64,000 nt of DNA from CAYXEN01 sp964464035 (GCA_964464035.1 CAYXEN010000001.1:39534-103533), one strand, 5' to 3'. Positions 5,993 through 14,600 are shown, counted from the stretch's first letter. Notes: generated from the letters alone by a model not told the origin. Numbers and translations are program-made.

Positions 5993-8705
5993 AGAAGAAT
6001 CGGGCTTCGGGGTCGATGGCGAAGACTATGGGAACGGCCCATTCGAACGCTTCGAATTCTTTGGTGGTCGCCAGCCTTCTTCTCGCGGTCATCAACGCTT
6101 CGGCGAGAGTCTTGCGGTTGCTGAGCGATTCATAGAAAACGGTGGCGAAGGTGATCGCGGCGGCGTCGCCCACGATGAGTCGATTGCCGACGACGGCCGG
6201 AACCCCGGAGGCGACGAGGGCGGGTGCGACCCCCTTGTTGAAATCGGCCCTGCCGCCTTCGGCGGTTTCGCACCCGTTGAGCACCACGAGACGAAGGTGC
6301 GGGGCTTGGCGCGCCATGAGAAGGCAGAGGGATCGTGAATCGATCGCCAGGGATCTTCGCGTCCTTTCCGTCTCCAGGATCAAGGTGCCGACGTCCAGGT
6401 CTTCATCGTAGTCCGCGTGGCCTATATAATGGAGGATGTGGTAGGAGGTCTCGCCCAGTCTCCGTTCGAGGGAGCGCGGGCTGGTGTGTTCGAGAACATC
6501 CACGTAGAGACGCTTGGATGTGATCAACGGTTGCAACGCATCCATGAGACCGTCCACTTCCTTTTGCCACGCGAGCTTGTACTGGTCGACGGGCTGGGAT
6601 ACGGCTATGAGCATTCTTATGACCAGGGGGAGAACGGGTATGGACACAGCGGCCCTTGGACTGACTACTCCCCGGAACATAACCACGTCGCCGAGAGACA
6701 GGAACCGTTTTCTCTTGGCATCGTAGATCATCTCCCAGGGGAAGTCCGCCACCCAAGGGTTGGTCGAAGTGAAATTGATGAGGACTGGCCCTTGGTTCTC
6801 GCTCTCCTTGAGGCTCCTCTCGAGAAGAATCCTTGCGTCCCCCGGAAAGAGAGTTTGCATGAGCATCGTACCGGCGCGCACCAGGCGGTCGAGCGATATT
6901 TCGCCTTGCGCGTCTTCCAGGTATCTCCTCAGGCTGCGTTCCGTGCCGATCAGAGCGTGCCAGTAAGTGTCGTCTCCCCTCGTCTTGAAAGTCGCAACCG
7001 TTCTCGAGAGTCCCATGGAAGCCGTGTGCATCGGAAATGGTTCCGGAGGAAGCGACGTGATGCCGGCGCGCGCTATCGCTTTTCTCCAATGTTTGATCCA
7101 TGCGCGATACTCCCTGCCTCTGCCTCCATCGTCGACGACGACCACCTCGAGCTTGGGAAGCGGAACCTTGTAATCGGGCTCCTCGGAGAGCATGGGCGGG
7201 GGAACGACGGCGCTCACCAGGGTCGGCGCGGAAAACGAGCGGGCCGTTCCACGCGAACCATGTTTGGAACTTGCATCGCCCCGGGGCAGCCCCAGGAACG
7301 CTGCGATCCTGTTGAGGCATTTCGCCGTCTTGAAATAGGCGAAGTGATGGACGTTGACTTTGAGCTTGGGATCGCGCTCGAAGGGAGAGAACACGGCGCG
7401 ACGCGTCGAAGGAAGCGGCCGGTCGGCGGTGGTGGCGGACGACGTGGAAACGGTGAGATCGTTCTCGGCGTCGCGGAAGATCGTGTCCGCGCCGGCATCG
7501 ACCAGTTTCCATACGAGGTCGCGTGGAGCCTCGAAGTTGGATCCGATCGCGTAGTAGACGGGCCCGCCCAACGGGGAGGGCGAATTGAGTTTCTCCAGGA
7601 AGTCGCTTCCCACGGCGAACGCCTCCACGCCGGGCATCACACCCTTGACGCCCGCCGCCATGCACCTTATCAACTCGGCGAGGAATTTCGTCACCCAGGG
7701 AAGAGATTTTCCGGGGATCAGGTAGGCGACGTTCGTGAGCCAGTTCGCGAAACTCTCGTAGGGGCGGATCGACCTGTTCCCCGCGTTCGGCACGAGCGGG
7801 GATCCCAGGTTGGGGACCCCGACCAGGACCACGCGATCTATGAGCATTCGCCCGCCCGGCCCGGCGCCGGACGCGGCGCGCGAAGATCGGGATCCGGCCG
7901 ACCTCCTTGCCGCGCCGATCGACTCGAGCAACGATCGCGCCACCAGTCCGCCGCGGCTGTGGGCGATGACGTCATATGTGCACGTTTCGCCTCGCTCCAG
8001 ATGATCGAGCAACCATCGGGCGTTCTCGTCAGGCGTCACCGATATCGTCGGATGATCGAAACCGTAGATCCTGCCATCATAATACTCCCGGAGGAGATTC
8101 AGGAACCTGTCACCGGGTTTCTTGTAGAGCGGGTTGAAAGCGGAGATTGTAGATGAGAAAGTTCCATGGATGAAGAGGAGCCCCCTCTTGCCGCCGTTGT
8201 GGGGAAGGCGGGAAAGCGGCCTGCCGGACTCTATGCCGCGCTTCCCGAATCGGTATATGGCGTGCTCGATCTTGTTCTGTTCCCATTTGCGGGAGAGTGA
8301 CTCCAGGCTCTTGCGGGCCAGGCCGGCGGCGACGGTGGTGGCGAGAATCGTGAGGACATACTTCGCGCCTGAAATGCCGTCGGTCTTGACCGGGAAGTCC
8401 ACCGCCCGCTTGCCTCCGGCGCCCCTTCTCCTCCTCTCGAAGTGCCAGGTCATGCCGCCCCCGGGGTGGACCAGGCAGCCGATGAGCAGTTCCCTGCGCG
8501 TTCCCGGGATCTCGGCCGTTACGCGCGCTCTCGGCGGGGATGATTTGCCGCCGGGGGGCTTCCGGTCGTCGACTCTGAACGCGAGCGAATCGACGATCCG
8601 GTAACCGTGACGCACGAAGTGTTTCAACAAAGGGTCGCCGGGAGGCTTGCGTCCCCTTTGCTCCGCAGGAACGGTTCCATGAAACTTATACGAGACGTCG
8701 GTCAC
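5991..8705 (-). CDS. alpha/beta-hydrolase-CHAT (caspase-like) fusion protein
   Basis: 904 residues, no signal peptide or membrane helix, so cytoplasmic. Residues about 170-470 form a lipase-like alpha/beta hydrolase: LLFIHGTFSS (oxyanion HG at 180-181), nucleophile Ser250 in AHSRGG, a VVLVGVPNLGSP strand, candidate acid Asp416 in ENDLTVS and candidate His453/454 in VNVHHF. Residues about 640-904 form a CHAT peptidase domain with the dyad His763 (YHILHYIGH) and Cys812 (VVLNGCETA), preceded by the WVADFPWEMIYD motif. CHAT proteases are caspase/separase relatives used in bacterial conflict systems. Start is GTG, 10 nt after the upstream MOT1 stop; the ribosome site is weak. Third gene of the moaCB operon; substrate and partner unknown. 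Confidence 0.85.
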   Translation of the reverse strand: MTDVSYKFHGTVPAEQRGRKPPGDPLLKHFVRHGYRIVDSLAFRVDDRKPPGGKSSPPRARVTAEIPGTRRELLIGCLVHPGGGMTWHFERRRRGAGGKRAVDFPVKTDGISGAKYVLTILATTVAAGLARKSLESLSRKWEQNKIEHAIYRFGKRGIESGRPLSRLPHNGGKRGLLFIHGTFSSTISAFNPLYKKPGDRFLNLLREYYDGRIYGFDHPTISVTPDENARWLLDHLERGETCTYDVIAHSRGGLVARSLLESIGAARRSAGSRSSRAASGAGPGGRMLIDRVVLVGVPNLGSPLVPNAGNRSIRPYESFANWLTNVAYLIPGKSLPWVTKFLAELIRCMAAGVKGVMPGVEAFAVGSDFLEKLNSPSPLGGPVYYAIGSNFEAPRDLVWKLVDAGADTIFRDAENDLTVSTSSATTADRPLPSTRRAVFSPFERDPKLKVNVHHFAYFKTAKCLNRIAAFLGLPRGDASSKHGSRGTARSFSAPTLVSAVVPPPMLSEEPDYKVPLPKLEVVVVDDGGRGREYRAWIKHWRKAIARAGITSLPPEPFPMHTASMGLSRTVATFKTRGDDTYWHALIGTERSLRRYLEDAQGEISLDRLVRAGTMLMQTLFPGDARILLERSLKESENQGPVLINFTSTNPWVADFPWEMIYDAKRKRFLSLGDVVMFRGVVSPRAAVSIPVLPLVIRMLIAVSQPVDQYKLAWQKEVDGLMDALQPLITSKRLYVDVLEHTSPRSLERRLGETSYHILHYIGHADYDEDLDVGTLILETERTRRSLAIDSRSLCLLMARQAPHLRLVVLNGCETAEGGRADFNKGVAPALVASGVPAVVGNRLIVGDAAAITFATVFYESLSNRKTLAEALMTARRRLATTKEFEAFEWAVPIVFAIDPEARFF

Positions 8706-8715
8706 TTTTCCGCGC

Positions 8716-9963
8716 TCACTCTCCTCCGGGTGTAGTCTCCGCCGGCGCGCCGTTCTTTCCAGTGTCTTGTGGAGAGCCCGGGCCGGAAGGTTTGTCGTAC
8801 TTGAACACGCCTCTCTCCACGGCCAAGGCGCAAAACAATCCTACTAGAAAACCCGCGAGCGTGCCAAGGGCGAGAATCGTCGCCGCCGTCACGAGGGCGA
8901 CGAACATTTGCGAAAATTTCTTCTGGTCACGCACCAGGACGCCGAGTTCCAGACCCGATACGATCAGCAAGACGCCGAGGATGCTCATGGGATAGTGAAG
9001 CATGATCGAGGTTATGGCCGAAGCGGCGAAGAGGCCGGCCAGCATCTTGGCGCTTCCCAGGATGATCATGCTGCCCGCCGTTCTTGCGCCGAAACGGTAC
9101 TGCCCGGCCAGGCCGCCCGCGCCGTGGCACACGGGCATGGCCCCGAAGAGACAGCCGGTGAGGTTCATGACGCCCACGCTCGCCGCCACGGTGCCGACCG
9201 AGGCCGGCTTGCGGGGAAAGAGTTTCTCGGAAAGAGCGCACACGGCTATGACGGAGTTCAACAGCGTCAGCGGAATCTGGGCAAGGCCCGCGTCCAGCGC
9301 TCCGCTCAGGAGCGCCTGAGCGTTCGGGAGGGCGAGCGAGGGAAGGGATACTTGAAGGGCGAGGGAATGTCTGACCTGAGCCGAAGCGAGGGTCATCAGC
9401 GAACCGGCGGTGAAGAGAACGAGGGACGAGGGGAACCGTCGGCTCGAGAAGAAGAGCAGAACGATAAGAGAAGCGACGATCCCGGTGACGATGCTGTCCA
9501 TCCCTAGAAGCGCGTGCGTACCCGTGACGTACGAAAGGCCTTTCATCATGAGATTCAACCCGATCCCGAGCTGCAGTCCCCTGACCACGCTCCTGGGGAT
9601 CAGTTTTTCAATCTTGTCGATGAGCCCGAAAAGAGTCGTGAGGAGAAAGAAGGCTCCGACGAAGAGTCCCGCGCCGTGGATCTCGGCCGGGGAGAGTTTT
9701 TCGCTTATGGCGACGGCGGCGATGATTTTCATCGGTTGGACGCACATCGGGATGCCGAAGAGCATCCCCGTCGTAACGTTGAAGAGTCCTGCGAAGAAAA
9801 GGACGGGGCCGGCCTTGAGCCCGTTTATCGCAATCAAGGCGGCGGTGAGGGGAATGAAAGTTCCCATGTCGCCCAGGGATCCGGACAATTCCCCGAGGCC
9901 GAAGCGGGAAGACAGGAGGTTTTCTTTCATGCGGGAGGGGAGATTGTGATCATGCGTTCTCAT
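8716..9963 (-). CDS. MOT1-type molybdate/sulfate transporter
   Basis: 415 residues with about ten hydrophobic helices. The N-terminal FGLGELSGSLGDMGTFIPLT is the conserved first-helix signature of the MFS_MOT1/SulP-like molybdate transporters (GDLGTxxP), and PVCHGAGGLAGQYRFGARTAG matches the second family block. Residues after 395 form a charged, proline-rich tail. It sits between the moaCB fusion (18 nt upstream) and the CHAT gene (10 nt downstream), which supports molybdate as the cargo. GAGGGG lies 8 nt before ATG 9963; an inner ATG at 9930 lacks a ribosome site. Confidence 0.85.
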   Translation of the reverse strand: MRTHDHNLPSRMKENLLSSRFGLGELSGSLGDMGTFIPLTAALIAINGLKAGPVLFFAGLFNVTTGMLFGIPMCVQPMKIIAAVAISEKLSPAEIHGAGLFVGAFFLLTTLFGLIDKIEKLIPRSVVRGLQLGIGLNLMMKGLSYVTGTHALLGMDSIVTGIVASLIVLLFFSSRRFPSSLVLFTAGSLMTLASAQVRHSLALQVSLPSLALPNAQALLSGALDAGLAQIPLTLLNSVIAVCALSEKLFPRKPASVGTVAASVGVMNLTGCLFGAMPVCHGAGGLAGQYRFGARTAGSMIILGSAKMLAGLFAASAITSIMLHYPMSILGVLLIVSGLELGVLVRDQKKFSQMFVALVTAATILALGTLAGFLVGLFCALAVERGVFKYDKPSGPGSPQDTGKNGAPAETTPGGE

Positions 9964-9981
9964 GCACGAGGCCCCTCGTCT

Positions 9982-10890
9982 TCAATGTTCCTCCCCCTCG
10001 ATCACGGCGATGCCGTGGATGATGGCCGGGAACAGGACCTCCAGCGAATCTTCGACCGCCCTCCTCGAACCTGGAAGGTTCACTATCAAGGTCTTGCCGG
10101 CGATGCCCGCGATGCCGCCCGAGAGCATCGCGTACGGAGTGCGCGCCAGGCCGAAGGCGCGGACCGCTTCGGCTATGCCGGGAAGCGGTTTGTCGATGAT
10201 CGACGATGTGACTTCCGGGGTGTGATCCCGAGGGGCCATTCCCGTTCCCCCGGTGGTTATGACGAGATCGAGCTCGAGATCCCGGGCGTACCTCGTGAGG
10301 ACGTTTTCGATCGTCGCGGGATCATCGGCGACGACGCTGTGATCGACGACTTCGAATCCCCGCTCCGTCAGTCGCCTGCAGATGAAGGGGCCCGTGAGGT
10401 CTTCCCGCTCGCCTCTCGCCGCCCGGTCGGATGTCACCAGCACGGCGGCGGTGAGGAGTCTCGAGGGCTTGCAAGCGAAATCGGATTTGCCGCCGGTCTT
10501 TTGGACGAGCCTTACGCCGCCGATCTCCAGCGAGTCGTCGATGGGTTTGAGCATGTCATAAAGCGTGAGCGCCGCCATGGACGCGCCGGTGAGGGCTTCC
10601 ATCTCCACCCCCGTCTTGGCCGTCGCTTTCGCCGTAACCGTTATCTTGATCCCGCCGTCCTCAATCTCGAAGTCGACGGATACGTGATCCAGGGGGACCT
10701 GGTGACAGTAGGGAATCAGGTCGGCCGTCCTCTTGGCGGCCTGGACGGCGGCGACGCGCGCGACGGGGAAAGGATCCTTCTTGGGAAGGTCGTTGGCCTT
10801 GATCCTCGCCGAAGTTTCAGGAAGTATTTTCAACGTGGCTTGGGCCGAGGCCGTCCTGAACGTCGAGTATTTCTTGCTTATGTCTTTCAT
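9982..10890 (-). CDS. moaCB: bifunctional molybdenum cofactor synthesis protein MoaC-MoaB
   Basis: 302 residues. Residues 1-145 are MoaC (cyclic pyranopterin monophosphate synthase): IPYCHQVPLDHVSVDFE and GVEMEALTGASMAALTLYDM are the family signatures. Residues 145-302 are MoaB/MogA (molybdopterin adenylyltransferase-like): TSDRAARGEREDLTGP, TTGGTGMAPRDHTPEVT and AGKTLIVNLPGSRRAVE. The fusion is known from several phyla and joins two non-consecutive steps of cofactor synthesis. First gene of an operon with the MOT1 transporter and the CHAT fusion. TATAAT ends 8 nt before the ATG and no Shine-Dalgarno sequence is present, so the mRNA is probably leaderless. Confidence 0.93.
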   Translation of the reverse strand: MKDISKKYSTFRTASAQATLKILPETSARIKANDLPKKDPFPVARVAAVQAAKRTADLIPYCHQVPLDHVSVDFEIEDGGIKITVTAKATAKTGVEMEALTGASMAALTLYDMLKPIDDSLEIGGVRLVQKTGGKSDFACKPSRLLTAAVLVTSDRAARGEREDLTGPFICRRLTERGFEVVDHSVVADDPATIENVLTRYARDLELDLVITTGGTGMAPRDHTPEVTSSIIDKPLPGIAEAVRAFGLARTPYAMLSGGIAGIAGKTLIVNLPGSRRAVEDSLEVLFPAIIHGIAVIEGEEH

Positions 10891-10918
10891 CGACAGGCAT
10901 TATAGCATAGTCTATACT
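10890..10918 (+). promoter_or_regulatory. nrnA promoter overlapping the moaCB start and promoter
   Basis: Plus strand: TCGACA (10890-10895), 17 nt, TATACT (10913-10918). Minus strand: TATAAT at 10904-10899 serves moaCB, whose ATG is at 10890. The two promoters overlap face to face, so nrnA and moaCB transcription should interfere with each other. Confidence 0.5.
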
Positions 10919-10980
10919 TTGATTTGAAGTCGAATACGAACGGAGGATCAGGCGATGGAACGTAACCGGGAGCGATCCAA

Positions 10981-11967
10981 ATGTGGGAAAAAACCGCTGA
11001 ATTCATAAAAAGCAAGTCCACCTTTCTGCTTACGACGCACATCAACCCCGAAGGCGATGCCATAGGTTCGGAAATAGCCCTCAAGGAGTTCTTACAGAGC
11101 ATCGGCAAGAAGGTATACGTCGTGAACTCCAGTCCAACTCCCAAGAACTGCCTCTTCCTCGACCCGAAGCGCGAGATAAAGGTGTATCCGAGCGATTACG
11201 ATCCTCGAATCATGCAGGAGACCGATGCCCTGATCATTCTCGACGTCAACGCGTGGATTCATCTCGGCTCCTTCGCGGAGGAGATAAAGAAGAGCGGCAA
11301 GCCCGGAGTTTGTATCGACCACCACGAAGGGTACGAGAATGATTTCGTCGACGTCTATCTGGGCGATACTTCGGCGGCGTCGGCCGGCGTACTCGTTTAC
11401 GAATTGATAAAGTTCATGGGCGGTGAAATAACCCCGCGGATATCGGACGCGATATACGCCTCTCTCATAACGGACACGGGGAATTTCCGGTTCACGAACA
11501 CGAACGCGAGGGCTTTCAGGATCGCCGCCGAGCTTCACGACCTCGGCGTGGATCCGTTCTCCATTTACCGTAAGGTATTCGCAAATCGTTCCTGGGGTGC
11601 GGCTCATCTCATCGGACCGGTGATGAACACCCTTCGATCCGCCGCCGACGGCAAGATAGCCTGGATTCAGATGACCGCGGACATGTTGGAGGAAGCAGGG
11701 GCCGAGTATGAAGACAGCGACGGCCTGCTCGATCTCGTAAGGGCGATCAAGGGTGTCGAGCTATGCATGTTTTTCAAGGAGACCGGCCGGGGAGATGTCA
11801 AGATATCTCTGAGGTCGAACGGACGAATAGACGCATACAAGCTGGCCAGAAAATTCGGGGGCGGCGGGCACCGCATGGCGTCGGGGATGGTTCTCGGTTG
11901 CGGGATGGAAGAAGCCGTGGAGGCGGTTCTCGCCGAGGCGCTCGAGCTCGGTGGTTTCAGGAAATGA
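10981..11967 (+). CDS. nrnA: DHH-family phosphoesterase (NrnA-like oligoribonuclease / pAp phosphatase)
   Basis: 328 residues. DHH domain motifs: TTHINPEGDAIGS (usually HxxPDGDAxGS; here Glu replaces the first Asp), LIILDVNAW, CIDHHEGY (the DHH signature) and SLITDTGNFRF; the DHHA1 domain ends with FGGGGHRMASG. The family degrades short RNA oligomers and 3'-phosphoadenosine 5'-phosphate. Start ATG 10981 has GGGAG 8 nt upstream. Monocistronic; a structured non-coding region begins 4 nt after the stop. Confidence 0.9.
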   Translation: MWEKTAEFIKSKSTFLLTTHINPEGDAIGSEIALKEFLQSIGKKVYVVNSSPTPKNCLFLDPKREIKVYPSDYDPRIMQETDALIILDVNAWIHLGSFAEEIKKSGKPGVCIDHHEGYENDFVDVYLGDTSAASAGVLVYELIKFMGGEITPRISDAIYASLITDTGNFRFTNTNARAFRIAAELHDLGVDPFSIYRKVFANRSWGAAHLIGPVMNTLRSAADGKIAWIQMTADMLEEAGAEYEDSDGLLDLVRAIKGVELCMFFKETGRGDVKISLRSNGRIDAYKLARKFGGGGHRMASGMVLGCGMEEAVEAVLAEALELGGFRK

Positions 11968-11970
11968 CAA

Positions 11971-12016
11971 GGCCCCGTAGCCGGTGGGGTGTTTCGAAGT
12001 CAGCAGCTACGGGGCC
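11971..12016 (+). ncRNA. RNA-like hairpin element, copy 1 (TGGGG-N4-TN-GAAGTCAG loop)
   Basis: A perfect 11-bp inverted repeat (GGCCCCGTAGC 11971-11981 / GCTACGGGGCC 12006-12016) closes a loop holding TGGGG (11985-11989) and GAAGTCAG (11996-12003). The same loop words with the same spacing recur in copy 2 at 12276-12336. About 40 nt downstream GGAGGGAGG precedes an ATG (12056) that opens a 30-codon frame ending at 12148; whether that peptide is made is unknown. No T-run follows, so this is not a standard terminator. Strand is assumed from the upstream gene. Confidence 0.45.
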
Positions 12017-12275
12017 TCCAGGCTCGGGAAGTGGGGTCATGTGGAGGGAGGTAGAATGCAGTTGCATTTTACTCGGACCTTATGCTGCGCGATTCTAATG
12101 CATTATTCGTTCCGCAAGAGGAAGCCCCTTTGCGAAAGCGGCTATTGATTCGTAATCTCTTGATCGCAAAAAGAATAGATAGTGCTCGTCCGACTTCGAC
12201 GTTCCACTCCTTGGGCCGCACCGCGTGATTCGCTATAGAAATGTCTACAATCCTGTAGAATAGAGTCAGTGGGGA

Positions 12276-12336
12276 CCGGCCCCGGGAACTAACTATTGAT
12301 TGGGGAGACTAGAAGTCAGTCCATCCCCGGGGCCGG
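12276..12336 (+). ncRNA. RNA-like hairpin element, copy 2
   Basis: A perfect 11-bp inverted repeat (CCGGCCCCGGG 12276-12286 / CCCGGGGCCGG 12326-12336) encloses TGGGG (12301-12305), four bases, TA, then GAAGTCAG (12312-12319), the same layout as copy 1. The stems differ in sequence outside the shared GGCCCCG/CGGGGCC, which looks like compensatory change in a conserved structure. A weak ribosome site and a 10-codon frame (ATG 12355) follow. Confidence 0.45.
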
Positions 12337-12405
12337 GTAGCTGTGTGGTGAGGAATGCTTATTATCTTGTACGAATCCGGATGGTGAAAGTTCCATGTAT
12401 ACGCA

Positions 12406-12493
12406 AGCGGGGAAAGCAATGAAAAACGGTTTCATTTTCAAGGTCTTCGATCCCTCCCCCAAGGTTCCGAACAACCTCTATGCTTTCCCCGCT
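12406..12493. ncRNA. candidate structured RNA with 13-bp closing stem and two inner hairpins
   Basis: AGCGGGGAAAGCA (12406-12418) pairs perfectly with TGCTTTCCCCGCT (12481-12493). Inside, ATGAAA/TTTCAT (12419-12424/12430-12435, 5-nt loop) and AGGTT/AACCT (12462-12466/12473-12477, 6-nt loop) sit directly at either end of the closing stem, giving a three-way-junction shape. No protein frame fits. A TATAAT on the minus strand (about 12518-12513) just past the nifS stop could start it on that strand. It matches no RNA family I know (not tmRNA, RNase P, SRP or 6S signatures). Confidence 0.5.
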
Positions 12494-12555
12494 CGATTCA
12501 CTCCGTTTGCAACCAATTATACCCTGGCCTAACCTCTTAGTTCCGCCGAGCGATC

Positions 12556-13743
12556 TCACCCGGCGCGCTTTCCCGCCTCGTTCCCGTCGGTCTGCCAGTA
12601 GGGCGATATCTCCCGCAGGCGATCGATGATGGGAGGGAGCTCCTTCAAGACCATATCGATCTCAGCCTCCGTCGTGTAGCGGCTCAGGGAGAAGCGTACC
12701 GAGCCGTGCGAAGCGGTGAACGGCACTCCCATGGCGCGGAGAACGTGTGAAGGTTCCAGCGATCCCGATGTGCATGCAGAACCGCTCGATGCGCATATCC
12801 CGAATTCATCCATCAAGAGAAGTATCGCTTCTCCTTCGACGTATTCGAAGCTTATGTTGGTCGTGTTGGGCAGGCGCTCGTCCTTGTGGCCGTTCCGTAT
12901 GGAGCCGGGAACGGTTGCGAGGATCCCGTTCTCCAGTTTGTCGCGCAGCAGTCTCATGCGCTCGTTTTCCTCTTCCATGTGCGCGGAGGCGAGCTCGCAA
13001 GCCTTGCCCAGGCCGACTATGTGAGGAACGTTCTCCGTACCGCCTCTCCTTCCCCTTTCCTGGTGCCCGCCGATCATGAAGGGTTGGATCCTGGTTCCCC
13101 TTCTTATGAACAGGGCCCCGACTCCCTTGGGAGCGTGAAGCTTGTGCCCGGAGATGGACAGGAGGTCGATCGGAATCTTTTTCATGTCCAGGGCTATCTT
13201 GCCGGCCGCCTGGACGGCGTCCACGTGCAGGGTTATGCCTCGGGACTTCACTATCTGCGCTATCTCTTGGATGGGAAACACCACGCCGGTTTCGTTGTTC
13301 GCGTACATGACCGAGACCAGGGCGGTATCGTCCGTGAGAGAATCCCTGAGCTCATCGAGATCGAGCCTCCCATCGCGGTCCACGCCGAGCAACGTGACCT
13401 TGTAGCCGAGCTTGCCCGCACGGCGTATCACGTTGAGAACGGCGGGGTGCTCGACGCGGGTGGAAACGATGTGTCTTTTCTCCGGCGATGCTTCCAGTAT
13501 CCCGCGGATCGCGTGGTTGTTGCTCTCCGTACCGCAACTCGTGAATACGATCTCGGATTCGCGACAGTTCAAGAAGGCGCTCACTCTCTCTCGCGCCGTC
13601 TTGACGGCGGCTCCCGCCTTCGCCCCGAACTTGTGCATGCTGGACGGATTGCCGTAATAGTCGGTCAGATAGGGGCTCATCTCTTCGAAGACCTCGGGAG
13701 CCACCCGGGTGGTGGCGTTGTTGTCGAGATAGATCACTTTCAC
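12556..13743 (-). CDS. nifS: cysteine desulfurase NifS
   Basis: 395 residues, PLP-dependent enzyme that takes sulfur from cysteine for Fe-S clusters. Visible: N-terminal YLDNNATT, SCGTESNN, the RVEHPAVLN block, PLP lysine Lys201 in SISGHKLHAPKG, and the sulfur-carrying Cys324 in SSGSACTSGSLEPSHVL, a NifS/IscS group I loop. The start is GTG 13743 and overlaps the nifU stop (GTGA), indicating translational coupling with the scaffold protein. Short non-family tail (DGNEAGKRAG). Confidence 0.95.
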   Translation of the reverse strand: MKVIYLDNNATTRVAPEVFEEMSPYLTDYYGNPSSMHKFGAKAGAAVKTARERVSAFLNCRESEIVFTSCGTESNNHAIRGILEASPEKRHIVSTRVEHPAVLNVIRRAGKLGYKVTLLGVDRDGRLDLDELRDSLTDDTALVSVMYANNETGVVFPIQEIAQIVKSRGITLHVDAVQAAGKIALDMKKIPIDLLSISGHKLHAPKGVGALFIRRGTRIQPFMIGGHQERGRRGGTENVPHIVGLGKACELASAHMEEENERMRLLRDKLENGILATVPGSIRNGHKDERLPNTTNISFEYVEGEAILLLMDEFGICASSGSACTSGSLEPSHVLRAMGVPFTASHGSVRFSLSRYTTEAEIDMVLKELPPIIDRLREISPYWQTDGNEAGKRAG

Positions 13744-14600
13744 TCGTTTACCTCCTCTACTATTATATTGTCACTGACGAATTCCCGGAGCTTGTCTTCG
13801 ACGAGGGACTTGATCGTCAGGTTGGAAGCAACGCATCCCACGCACGATCCTTTCAATCTGACTAGCACGCGATCACCGACGACGTCGATCAATTCTATGT
13901 CTCCTCCGTCGTTCTGGAGAAGGGGGCGGATCTCCTTGTCGATGATCTCCTGTATCATGTTGATCTTCTGAATGTTGGTGAGGGGTTTCTTCTTGTCGGC
14001 CTTGCCGCTTTCATCCGGTCGCGGAGCGACCCTCGCCTTCATCTCGTCGACGAGGATCTCCTCGAGAGCCGGATGACACGAAGTGCATCCGCCCCCGGCT
14101 TTGCAGTAATTGGTTATTTGCTCCAAGGTCGTGAGGTTGTTCTCGCGTATGACCTTGCGGATGAGATTCTCGTGGACGCCGAAACACTGGCATATCAGGC
14201 GCCCTTCCATCTCTTCCTTTTGCTTGGGGCTGATTCCCCTGTAATTGTCTATGGCCGCTTGCAGGGCTTCTCGTCCCATCACCGAGCAGTGCATCTTTTC
14301 GGGGGGCAGGCCGCCCAAGGCTTCCGCTATCTGCTGGTTCGTTATCTTGGAAGCTTCCTCGAGCGTGAGCCCCTTTATCATTTCGGTGAGTATGGACGAC
14401 GAGGCGATGGCGCTGCCGCAACCGAAGGTCTTGAACTTGGCGTCGACGATGCGTCCCTGGGAGTCGAGCTTGAAAGTCAGCCTGAGCGCGTCGCCGCACG
14501 ATATGGATCCGACTTCGCCGACGCCGTCGGGATCTTCTATCTCCCCGATGTTGCGCGGGTGGAGGAAATGATCCATGACTTTATCCGAGTAATCCCACAT
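13740..14600 (-). CDS. nifU: three-domain Fe-S scaffold protein NifU
   Basis: 286 residues with the complete NifU layout: IscU-like scaffold (Cys35, Cys61, Cys105 in SISCGDA, TFGCGSA and MHCSVMG), central BFD-like [2Fe-2S] domain (Cys137, Cys139, Cys172, Cys175 in CQC and GGGCTSC), and C-terminal Nfu domain with Cys253-x2-Cys256 (GSCVGC). It assembles clusters from sulfur supplied by NifS. GGAGGT is 4-5 nt before ATG 14600. No nitrogenase genes are near, so it serves general Fe-S assembly, as in other bacteria lacking isc/suf. Confidence 0.95.
   Translation of the reverse strand: MWDYSDKVMDHFLHPRNIGEIEDPDGVGEVGSISCGDALRLTFKLDSQGRIVDAKFKTFGCGSAIASSSILTEMIKGLTLEEASKITNQQIAEALGGLPPEKMHCSVMGREALQAAIDNYRGISPKQKEEMEGRLICQCFGVHENLIRKVIRENNLTTLEQITNYCKAGGGCTSCHPALEEILVDEMKARVAPRPDESGKADKKKPLTNIQKINMIQEIIDKEIRPLLQNDGGDIELIDVVGDRVLVRLKGSCVGCVASNLTIKSLVEDKLREFVSDNIIVEEVNE

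Noticed and set aside
6417..8156. 579-residue plus-strand frame
   Set aside because: Antisense shadow of the CHAT fusion; Arg/His/Glu-rich with no family motifs.
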